Part shown: positions 54,858 through 61,880 of the stretch, piece after piece
Position numbering within the stretch: the first letter of the stretch is position 1
Layout: each line of letters opens with the position of its first letter
DNA from: Pseudomonas alkylphenolica
GTDB lineage: Bacteria > Pseudomonadota > Gammaproteobacteria > Pseudomonadales > Pseudomonadaceae
Direction of reading: 5' to 3'
Assembly (NCBI RefSeq): GCF_000746525.1
Contig: NZ_CP009048.1
Coordinates: forward strand, 3,527,501 to 3,591,500
Length of the DNA: 64,000 bases
The notes under the pieces: model-generated
What the model was told of the DNA's origin: nothing
Databases searched by the model: none
Seen by the model: only the letters and a program-made list of their open reading frames with translations
Position numbers and translations under genes: made by a program

Positions 54858-56288
54858 ATGGAACTTCATATCAGCCTGCAAGGCAGAAAAGGTCTGGCCG
54901 AACAGCTCTACCAGCAACTGCGCGAGGGTATCGACAGCGGGCGCCTGGCCGCCGGCACGCAACTGCCGCCAACCCGGCTGCTGGCCGAACAATTGGGGGT
55001 GTCACGCAAGACCGTGGCCGAAACCTACTCGCGCCTGACCTACGACAACCTGCTCAGCGGCAAGGTCGGCAAGGGCACCTTCATTACCCCGGCCTCGACC
55101 CGTTTAGCGCCCGCTGGCCCCGCCATCCCCCTGGCAAGCGCCGCGACCCTGGCCAAATGGCGTTCCCGATCCAACCTGCTGGCTGATCTGGCGCCAAGTA
55201 CCTTGCGCTACGATTTCATCGGCGGTGCTTCGAGCAAGGCCCAGTTTCCCTTCGATGACTGGCGCCGCTGCAACCAGTACGCGCTGCGCCAGATCCGTCG
55301 CGGCAGCGCCCGCTACGCAGCCCATCAGGGTTTGCCGGAGCTGCGCGAAGCCATCGCCCGGCATATCGCCTTCGCCCGTGGTGTACGGTGCCACAGTAGC
55401 GATGTACTGGTGTGCAACGGCGCCCAGCAGGCCCTGGACCTGATCGCCCGGATCCTGATCGAGCCTGGCTGCCGGGTGGCCATGGAAGACCCCGGCTACA
55501 CCCCGGCACGCCAGCTGTTCCTGTCTCAGGGCGCGCAGCTGCAGTACGTGCCCGTGGATGACCAGGGCCTGTGCGTGGAACAGATTGCCGAAGGCACCCG
55601 GCTGATCTACGTCACCCCCTCGCACCAATTCCCGCTGGGCATGCCGATGAGCCTGGCACGTCGCCAGGCCCTGCTGGAGCGCGCCGCGGCATTGGGCGCA
55701 ATCATCATCGAAGACGACTACGACAGTGAGTTCCGCTACGAAGGCCGGCCCACCGACTCACTGCAGAGCATGGACCGGCATGGCCTGGTGGCCTATGTCG
55801 GAACCTTCTCGAAAACCTTGTTGCCGGAACTGCGCCTGGGCTACGCCATCGTCCCCGAGGCCCTGCGTGAAGCCATCTGTGTTGCCAAGCAACTGACCGA
55901 CTGGCACACCCCGACCCTGAACCAGTGGGCCCTGGCCCGCTTTATCAGCGAAGGCGCGTTGCTCAAACATATCCGCCGCGTGCATGAGGTCTATGCCGCG
56001 CGTCGCGAACGGATCCTGCAACGCTTGCAGGGCGACCTGGCGCCCTGGTTCGAGGTGATTCCGGCCACCGCCGGCTATCACCTGAGCGCCCTGACCAAGG
56101 GCGGCCTGGAGGTGGAATTCCTGATCAACATGGCGCGCAAGGTCGAAGTCGGGCTCTACTCGCTGGCGCCCTTCTATGCCCAGGCACCGATACGTTCCGG
56201 GCTGTTGTTGGGTTTTGGCGCGATCGAGTTACTGGACATCGACCCGGCCCTCGACCGGGTGCGTGACACCTTGCAGACCCTCGGTTGA
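54858..56288 (+). CDS. MocR/PdxR-type regulator with aminotransferase domain
   Basis: 476 residues from ATG 54858. N-terminal GntR helix-turn-helix (LAEQLYQQLREGIDSGRLAA, LLAEQLGVSRKTVAETYSRL), then a fold-type I aminotransferase domain with CNGAQQALDLIARILIEPG, IIIEDDYDSEFRYEGRP and the PLP lysine in YVGTFSKTLLPELRLGY. MocR proteins use PLP or its adducts as signal and often control a divergent gene. The divergent neighbour is the DUF2790 gene, 165 bp away. Target unknown. Confidence 0.92.
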   Translation: MELHISLQGRKGLAEQLYQQLREGIDSGRLAAGTQLPPTRLLAEQLGVSRKTVAETYSRLTYDNLLSGKVGKGTFITPASTRLAPAGPAIPLASAATLAKWRSRSNLLADLAPSTLRYDFIGGASSKAQFPFDDWRRCNQYALRQIRRGSARYAAHQGLPELREAIARHIAFARGVRCHSSDVLVCNGAQQALDLIARILIEPGCRVAMEDPGYTPARQLFLSQGAQLQYVPVDDQGLCVEQIAEGTRLIYVTPSHQFPLGMPMSLARRQALLERAAALGAIIIEDDYDSEFRYEGRPTDSLQSMDRHGLVAYVGTFSKTLLPELRLGYAIVPEALREAICVAKQLTDWHTPTLNQWALARFISEGALLKHIRRVHEVYAARRERILQRLQGDLAPWFEVIPATAGYHLSALTKGGLEVEFLINMARKVEVGLYSLAPFYAQAPIRSGLLLGFGAIELLDIDPALDRVRDTLQTLG

Positions 56289-56390
56289 TTGGCCTCCTGA
56301 GATTCGCCGCAATTGGCTATTCGAGCATCACCGCAGCGGCGCTAAGGTAGTGCCATCGCCGCCTGATGCGGAACTTACCGGAGAACAGAG

Positions 56391-56828
56391 ATGAGCAATC
56401 GTATCGAATGGGCCAAGCACTCGCCTGAGGCCTACAAGGCAATGGTCGGCCTGGAAATGGCCCTGGGCAAGTCCGGGCTGGAAACCTCGCTGCTGGAGCT
56501 GATCCGCCTGCGCGCTTCGCAGATAAACGGCTGTGCCTACTGCGTCAACATGCACGCCAATGATGCGCGCAAGGCCGGCGAAACCGAGGCTCGCCTGCAA
56601 ACCCTGAGTGTCTGGGAAGATACCGCTTTCTTCACGCCCCGTGAGCGCGCAGCCCTGGCCTGGACCGAAAGCCTGACCCGTCTGCCTGACCGCCATGCAC
56701 CGGAACACCAGTACCGCGCCCTGCTCGAACACTTCAGCGAAGCCGAGGTAGCCAACCTGACCCTGGCCATCGCCACTATCAACGCCTGGAACCGTTTCGG
56801 CGTCGGCTTTGCGATGATCCCCAGTTGA
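56391..56828 (+). CDS. AhpD-like carboxymuconolactone decarboxylase-family protein
   Basis: 145 residues with the peroxidase-type motif LRASQINGCAYCVNMHANDA (E/R-region, C-x-x-C, x3-H), as in AhpD and alkylhydroperoxidase cores, followed by AALAWTESLTRL and a late AIATINAWNRFGVGF. Predicted reductant-dependent peroxidase; usually works with oxidised organic substrates. GGAGA precedes ATG 56391. It follows the MocR gene by 102 bp, a frequent pairing; MocR may control it. Confidence 0.88.
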   Translation: MSNRIEWAKHSPEAYKAMVGLEMALGKSGLETSLLELIRLRASQINGCAYCVNMHANDARKAGETEARLQTLSVWEDTAFFTPRERAALAWTESLTRLPDRHAPEHQYRALLEHFSEAEVANLTLAIATINAWNRFGVGFAMIPS

Positions 56829-56848
56829 TCAGTCAGTGACACCTCCGT

Positions 56849-56980
56849 TGGGAGCAACTGTCTTGACCTGGTGCTTTGAAAGCGGCCTCTGCTGTGGGAG
56901 CGGGCTTGCCCCGCGATTGCGATCAGTCAGTCACATCGCATCGCGGGGCAAGCCCGCTCCCACAAAGACAGTTGCTCCCA
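56849..56980. repeat. REP inverted pair (copy 8) nested in a 16-bp inverted repeat
   Basis: The REP pair proper spans about 56892-56963. It is flanked by perfect 16-bp arms TGGGAGCAACTGTCTT (56849-56864) and AAGACAGTTGCTCCCA (56965-56980), 100 bp apart. The whole lies between the convergent AhpD-like and atoE genes. Confidence 0.9.
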
Positions 56981-56991
56981 CCGAGCAGCAC

Positions 56992-58422
56992 TCAGCCGGC
57001 CGGCGTCGGCATCACCGGTGGCGTGTATTGCAACGTGGTACCGAGCAGCCACAGCAGGAACAGCACCAGCGGAACATGCACCAGCAACTGCACGAAGGAG
57101 AAGCCGATCAGGTCGCGCGCCTTCAGGCCCAGCACCCCCAGCAGCGGCAGCATGTAGAACGGGTTGATCAGGTTCGGCAGCGCCTCGGCGGCGTTGTAGA
57201 TCTGCACCGCCCAGCCCAGGTGGTACTGCAGGTCATTGGCCACCAGCATCACGTACGGCGCCTCGATGATCCACTTGCCGCCGCCGGAAGGAATGAAGAA
57301 GCCCAGTACCGCCGAGTACACGCCCATCAGCAGCGCGTAGGTATCGTGGGTAGCGATCTGCACAAAGAAGGTCGAGATGTGATGCGCCAACGTTTGCGCA
57401 TCGACCCCTTTAACCTGGGTCAGGATTGCCGCGATCGAGCCGTACAACGGGAACTGGATCAACACCCCGGTGGTGGTCGGCACCGCGCGGGCGACTGCGT
57501 CGAGGAAATTGCGCGGGCGCCACTGCAGCAAGGCACCGAGCATGATGAACAGCAGGTTGTAGGTGTTCAGCCCGGAAATCGCGGTGATCGCAGGTTTGGT
57601 CGTGAACTCGTTGTACAACCAGCCCGCCGCCAGCGCTACCAGCAACAGGATCAGGATCGGGCTGTACTCCAGCCACTCGCCCGGCCGGGTGCGCTGCGGC
57701 GGCGGTGGTAGCGAAAAACTGGGGTCGATGCCGCAGTCTTGAGCGCTACGGGCACTGCCCGGCCCCGGTGCGGTGGCGTAAGCCACAACCAGGGAAACCA
57801 GTACCAACGCCAGAAGCATTACGCCCGACTGCCAGAGGAAAATGGTTTCGGTGAACGGGATCACGCCAGTGATGGCCAGAATCGACGGTGGCAGGCTGGC
57901 CGGGTTGGCCTGCAACTGCGCCGCCGACGACGACAGGCCCAGGGCCCAGACGGCGCCCAGGCCCAGGTAAACGGCAGCGCCAGCGGCGCGGTAATCCATG
58001 CGCAGGTCGGTACGGCGCGCCAGGGCGCGTACCAGCAAGCCGCCAAACACCAGCGACAGGCCCCAGTTGAGCAACGACGCCAGCATCGAAATCAGCGCCA
58101 CCCAGCACACCGCCGAGCGACCGTTTTTCGGGAGCCGCGCCAGGCGGTCGATCAATTTGACTGCGGGGGGAGAACTGGCGACTACATAGCCGCCGATGAC
58201 CACGAAGGCCATCTGCATGGTGAACGGAATCAGGCTCCAGAAACCGTCGCCAAAGGCCTTGGCGGTATCGGTAGGCTTGGCGCCCATGGCCAGGGCGGCG
58301 ACGGAGACCAGTATGACTGCCAGGGCGGCAAACACCCAGGAGTCGGGGAACCAGCGTTCGGCCCAGCTTGAGCAACGCAGGGCAAAGCGAGCGGAGCGGC
58401 TGTCTTGGATATCAGCGGCCAC
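56992..58422 (-). CDS. atoE: Short-chain fatty acid transporter AtoE
   Basis: 476 residues, starting at GTG 58422 with AAGGAAAATAAC ahead. A polytopic membrane protein with ERWFPDSWVFAALAVILVSV, the conserved SLLNWGLSLVFGGLLVRALA, ETIFLWQSG and GFFIPSGGGKWIIEAPYVML, all typical of AtoE. It imports acetoacetate, butyrate and related acids. It lies downstream of scoB across a REP element, in the same orientation, so it is part of the same catabolic set. Confidence 0.92.
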   Translation of the reverse strand: MAADIQDSRSARFALRCSSWAERWFPDSWVFAALAVILVSVAALAMGAKPTDTAKAFGDGFWSLIPFTMQMAFVVIGGYVVASSPPAVKLIDRLARLPKNGRSAVCWVALISMLASLLNWGLSLVFGGLLVRALARRTDLRMDYRAAGAAVYLGLGAVWALGLSSSAAQLQANPASLPPSILAITGVIPFTETIFLWQSGVMLLALVLVSLVVAYATAPGPGSARSAQDCGIDPSFSLPPPPQRTRPGEWLEYSPILILLLVALAAGWLYNEFTTKPAITAISGLNTYNLLFIMLGALLQWRPRNFLDAVARAVPTTTGVLIQFPLYGSIAAILTQVKGVDAQTLAHHISTFFVQIATHDTYALLMGVYSAVLGFFIPSGGGKWIIEAPYVMLVANDLQYHLGWAVQIYNAAEALPNLINPFYMLPLLGVLGLKARDLIGFSFVQLLVHVPLVLFLLWLLGTTLQYTPPVMPTPAG

Positions 58423-58440
58423 GTTATTTTCCTTTTATCG

Positions 58441-58448
58441 TTGTTTTT
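58441..58448 (-). promoter_or_regulatory. Candidate Crc/Hfq motif before atoE
   Basis: AAAAACAA on the minus strand, a perfect AANAANAA match ending 18 nt before GTG 58422 and adjacent to the AAGGA ribosome-binding site. Confidence 0.45.
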
Positions 58449-58461
58449 TTGGCATAGCGAA

Positions 58462-58537
58462 GACCTCATCGCGGGGCAAGCCCGCTCCCACAGGCACATC
58501 TGCACCTGTGGGAGCGGGCTTGCCCCGCGATGAGGTC
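58462..58537. repeat. REP inverted pair (copy 9)
   Basis: A long near-perfect palindrome from GACCTCATCGCGGGGCAAGC to its complement, between scoB and atoE. It begins 18 nt past the scoB stop. Confidence 0.93.
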
Positions 58538-58555
58538 CGAATGAACTACCTGAAA

Positions 58556-59212
58556 TTAAAACGTCATCTCTTTCACATCATCCGGCACGATCAGCTTGCC
58601 AGCGGTCTTCTCGATGATTTCCTCCACCGTCACCCCCGGCGCGGTTTCGCGCAGGATGAAGGCGCCGTTTTCGATCTCCAGGTAGGCCAGGTCGGTCAGC
58701 ACCTTGCGGATGCAACCAGCACCGGTCAGCGGCAGGCTGCAGCGCGGCAGCAGTTTCGACTCACCGTCCTTGGAGGCGTGGGTCATGGTGACGATGATGT
58801 TGTCGGCACCGGCCACCAGATCCATGGCGCCGCCCATGCCCTTGACCAGCTTGCCGGGGATCATCCAGGAGGCGATGTTGCCTTCCACGTCCACTTCGAA
58901 AGCGCCCAGCACCGTGAGGTCAACGTGACCGCCACGGATCATCGCGAAGGATTCGGCGGAGCTGAAAATCGACGCGCCACGGCGGGCGGTCACGGTTTGT
59001 TTGCCGGCGTTGATCATGTCGGCATCGAGCTGCGCTTCGGTCGGGAATTCGCCCATGCCCAGCAGGCCGTTTTCCGATTGCAGCATCACGTCCATATCGG
59101 CCGGGACGTAGTTGGCCACCAGGGTCGGGATGCCGATGCCGAGGTTGACGTAGTAGCCGTCCTGGAGTTCGCGGGCGACACGCTGGGCCATTTGTTCGCG
59201 GGTAAGTGCCAT
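58556..59212 (-). CDS. 3-oxoacid CoA-transferase subunit B (AtoA/ScoB)
   Basis: 218 residues. The catalytic glutamate region is VMLQSENGLLGMGEF; other family parts are YVNLGIGIPTLVANYVPADM and MVTMTHASKDGESKLL-like text near the middle (IIVTMTHASKDGESK). With subunit A it moves CoA to acetoacetate or other short acids. Which acid cannot be told. It follows subunit A by 36 bp and precedes atoE. Confidence 0.93.
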   Translation of the reverse strand: MALTREQMAQRVARELQDGYYVNLGIGIPTLVANYVPADMDVMLQSENGLLGMGEFPTEAQLDADMINAGKQTVTARRGASIFSSAESFAMIRGGHVDLTVLGAFEVDVEGNIASWMIPGKLVKGMGGAMDLVAGADNIIVTMTHASKDGESKLLPRCSLPLTGAGCIRKVLTDLAYLEIENGAFILRETAPGVTVEEIIEKTAGKLIVPDDVKEMTF

Positions 59213-59225
59213 GGTCAGGATCTCT

Positions 59226-59233
59226 TTGTTGTT
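59226..59233 (-). promoter_or_regulatory. Candidate Crc/Hfq motif before the CoA-transferase B gene
   Basis: AACAACAA on the minus strand, a perfect AANAANAA match 14-21 nt before ATG 59212, covering the region where ribosomes bind. Confidence 0.5.
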
Positions 59234-59248
59234 CTGTTCGGGGACGGT

Positions 59249-59947
59249 TCAGGCTTTGAGGGTGCGTTTTTCGATACGCTTCTCGAAGGTGCCGACAATC
59301 ACCCGGTCGACGTAGATACCCGGGGTATGGATCTCGGTAGGCAGCAGGACACCCGGCTCGACGATCTCTTCGACCTCGACCACGGTGATCTTGCCGGCGG
59401 TCGCGGCCAGCGGGTTGAAGTTCTGCGCGGTGTTGCGGTACACCACGTTGCCGTAGTGGTCGGCCTTCCAGCCTTTGACAATGGCGAAGTCGCCGGTGAT
59501 GGCTTCTTCCATAATGTACTTGCGGCCATTGAACTCGCGTACTTCCTTGCCTTCGGCAACCGGAGTGCCGTAGCCGGTGGCGGTGAAGAACGCCGGGATG
59601 CCGGCGCCGCCAGCGCGCATTTTCTCGGCCAGGGTGCCTTGCGGTGTCAGTTCGACCTCCAGCTCGCCGCTGAGCAGCTGGCGCTCGAATTCGGCGTTCT
59701 CGCCGACATAGGAGGCGACCATCTTGCGAATCTGGTGGTCCTCAAGCAGCACACCCAGGCCAAAGCCGTCGACGCCGCAGTTGTTCGAGACCACGGTCAG
59801 GCCCTTGACGCCACGGCGCTTGATCTCGTTGATGAGGTTTTCCGGGATGCCGCACAGGCCGAAACCACCGGCCAGTACCGTCATGTTGTCGGTCAGGCCT
59901 TCAAGAGCCTGTTCATAGGTTGCTACGCGCTTGTCCAGTCCGGCCAT
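59249..59947 (-). CDS. 3-oxoacid CoA-transferase subunit A (AtoD/ScoA)
   Basis: 232 residues. Signature [20 protein letters not shown] near the N-terminus (family G-G-F-G-x-x-G-x-P), then [20 protein letters not shown] and [20 protein letters not shown]. Pairs with the B subunit to activate acetoacetate or related acids. First gene of the operon; divergent from a LysR gene. Its leader contains a 7-bp hairpin at 59974-59991. Confidence 0.94.
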   Translation of the reverse strand: MAGLDKRVATYEQALEGLTDNMTVLAGGFGLCGIPENLINEIKRRGVKGLTVVSNNCGVDGFGLGVLLEDHQIRKMVASYVGENAEFERQLLSGELEVELTPQGTLAEKMRAGGAGIPAFFTATGYGTPVAEGKEVREFNGRKYIMEEAITGDFAIVKGWKADHYGNVVYRNTAQNFNPLAATAGKITVVEVEEIVEPGVLLPTEIHTPGIYVDRVIVGTFEKRIEKRTLKA

Positions 59948-59973
59948 GCTGATCCGCCTTTTGTAGTTGTTGA

Positions 59974-59991
59974 ACCGACAGGGGTGTCGGT
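59974..59991 (-). promoter_or_regulatory. Leader hairpin before the CoA-transferase A gene
   Basis: ACCGACA / TGTCGGT, a perfect 7-bp stem with a 4-nt loop, 27-44 nt before ATG 59947 in the gap shared with the divergent LysR gene. An AT-rich segment with TTAAT...ATTAA symmetry (about 60031-60060) nearer the LysR start may hold the LysR operator. Roles inferred from place only. Confidence 0.35.
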
Positions 59992-60084
59992 AAGCGTTTG
60001 ACGCATCTTCACCCCAACCGACTTATTTGTTAATTTTGTTTTTATGATTGTTTGATTAATTTTTCAAAAGAATAGACCACACCG

Positions 60085-60990
60085 ATGAACGTCAAGCAGT
60101 TGCGCGCCTTTGTCACCGTTGCCAAATACCAGAGCTTTGCCCAGGCCGGCGAGCACCTGCATCTGTCGCAACCGGCCCTGAGCCTGACCATCAAGGCCCT
60201 GGAGGACAACCTCGGCGGCGCCCTGCTCAGCCGCACCACCCGCAGTGTCAGCCTGACCCCGGAGGGCGAAGTACTGCTGCCCCTGGCCCGGCAGTTGCTG
60301 GCCGACTGGGACAATACCGAAGAACTGTTGCGCCAGCGCTTCACTCTCCAGCTGGGGCGAGTGTCGATTGCCGCCATGCCGGCCTTTGCCGGCAACCTGC
60401 TACCGGCGGTGTTGAAGGTGTTTCGCCAGCGCTACCCGCGGGTCAATGTCACGGTGCATGACGTGATCAACGAGCAGGTGCTGGAACTGGTACGCCATCG
60501 CCGCGTCGAGCTGGGCATCGGTATCGAGCCCGAGGCCAGCGCGCCGATGCTGTTCAAGCCGCTGTACCTGGACCGTTTCGTCGCGGTAGTGCCCACTGAT
60601 TCACCTTTGGCACAGCAAGCCCAGGTCAGCTGGCGCGAGTTGCTGGCGGAAGACTTCATCGCCCTGCAGCGGCCTTCGGCGGTGCGCTTGCTGCTGGAGC
60701 AGGCCCTGGCGGCCGAGCATGGCAAGCTGGCGGTGGCCTTCGAAAGCCATCAGCTGTCGACCATCGGCCGCATGGTTGCCAACGGCCTGGGCGTCAGCGC
60801 CGTACCGGCCTTGTGCATCGGCCAGATGCAGGAGCTCGGCGCCCGCTGCGTGCCACTGGTCGAGCCGATCATCGAACGACGCATTGGCGTCTCCCTACTG
60901 GCTGACCATAAACTCTCTGCGGCAGCTCAGGCGCTGCTCGATGTATTACAAGAACAAGCCCGCCCCCAGGAGATGACATGCGTACAGTGA
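60085..60990 (+). CDS. LysR-family regulator, probable activator of the CoA-transferase operon
   Basis: 301 residues. Helix-turn-helix FAQAGEHLHLSQPALSLTIK within MNVKQLRAFVTVAKYQSFAQ; effector domain has LGIGIEPEASAPMLFKPLYL. Divergent from the ato-type operon with a 137-bp gap, so control of short-chain acid use is the simplest role. Its last 13 bp overlap the aldo/keto reductase gene, so the two are co-transcribed. Confidence 0.88.
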   Translation: MNVKQLRAFVTVAKYQSFAQAGEHLHLSQPALSLTIKALEDNLGGALLSRTTRSVSLTPEGEVLLPLARQLLADWDNTEELLRQRFTLQLGRVSIAAMPAFAGNLLPAVLKVFRQRYPRVNVTVHDVINEQVLELVRHRRVELGIGIEPEASAPMLFKPLYLDRFVAVVPTDSPLAQQAQVSWRELLAEDFIALQRPSAVRLLLEQALAAEHGKLAVAFESHQLSTIGRMVANGLGVSAVPALCIGQMQELGARCVPLVEPIIERRIGVSLLADHKLSAAAQALLDVLQEQARPQEMTCVQ

Positions 60991-61799
60991 AGCTTGCCGA
61001 CAAAGATGTTCCGACCATCGGCCAGGGTACCTGGTACATGGGCGAAGACCCGGGCCAGCGTAGCCGCGAAGTAGCAGCGCTGCAGCAAGGTATTGAGCTG
61101 GGCCTGACACTGATCGATACAGCCGAGATGTATGCCGAAGGCGGTGCTGAACACGTGGTCGGCCAGGCCATCGCCGGGCGTCGTGATCAGGTCTTCGTGG
61201 TCAGCAAGGTGTACCCGCACAACGCCAGCCGCAACGGCATCCCGGCAGCCTGCGAGCGCAGCCTCAAGCGTCTGGGCACTGACTATATCGACCTGTACCT
61301 GTTGCACTGGCGCGGCCAGTATCCGCTGGAGGAAACCGTCGAGGCCTTCGAACGCTTGCGTGAAGCGGGCAAGATCGGCCGCTGGGGCGTATCAAACTTC
61401 GACACCGACGACTTGCGCGAGCTGCACAACCCCGACTGCGCCACCAACCAGGTCCTGTACAACCCTGCCCAGCGCGGCATTGAGTTCGACCTGTTGCCCT
61501 GGAGCCACAAACGCCAGATGCCGACCATGGCCTACTGCCCGCTGGCTCAGGCCGGGCGTTTGCTCAAGCACCCGACCCTGAATGAGATTGCCGAGCGCCA
61601 TGGTGCCACCCCGGCCCAGGTCAGCCTGGCCTGGGTGACGCGTCAGGACGATGTGATTGCCATCCCCAAGGCAGTGGATCCGGAACATGTGCGGCTGAAT
61701 GCGGCGGCGGCCAGCCTGACCCTTAATAGCGAAGACTTGCGCGCTATTGACCGGGCCTTTCCGGTGCCGACGCGCAAACAGCCGCTGGCGATGGTTTGA
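60978..61799 (+). CDS. Aldo/keto reductase
   Basis: 273 residues with AGGAG six bases before ATG 60978. AKR catalytic tetrad segments: LTLIDTAEMYAEGGAEHVVG (Asp, Tyr), VFVVSKVYPHNAS (Lys), YLLHWRGQYPLEE (His); cofactor segment AIPKAVDPEHVRLNAAAASL. NADPH-dependent carbonyl reductase of the YeaE/MPR-like group; substrate unknown, methylglyoxal possible. Overlaps the LysR gene by 13 bp. Confidence 0.9.
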   Translation: MRTVKLADKDVPTIGQGTWYMGEDPGQRSREVAALQQGIELGLTLIDTAEMYAEGGAEHVVGQAIAGRRDQVFVVSKVYPHNASRNGIPAACERSLKRLGTDYIDLYLLHWRGQYPLEETVEAFERLREAGKIGRWGVSNFDTDDLRELHNPDCATNQVLYNPAQRGIEFDLLPWSHKRQMPTMAYCPLAQAGRLLKHPTLNEIAERHGATPAQVSLAWVTRQDDVIAIPKAVDPEHVRLNAAAASLTLNSEDLRAIDRAFPVPTRKQPLAMV

Positions 61800-61806
61800 A
61801 GGGTCT

Positions 61807-61877
61807 CATCGCGGGGCAAGTCGAGTCGTCGCACCGCCGCTCCCACAGCCTCTGTGGGAGCGGGCTTGCCCCGCGAT
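61807..61877. repeat. Hybrid REP pair (copy 10)
   Basis: The right arm is a normal REP core. In the left arm the core is split: after CGCGGGGCAAG comes TCGAGTCGTCGCACCGC before CGCTCCCAC resumes. Lies between the convergent aldo/keto reductase and dnaE2 genes. Confidence 0.85.
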
Positions 61878-61880
61878 GCG

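Noticed and set aside
58196-60001. A 601-codon plus-strand frame antisense to atoE, scoB and scoA
   Set aside because: It crosses two intergenic gaps and a REP (its translation includes the REP signature SRGKPAPTG), so it is a shadow of three real genes.
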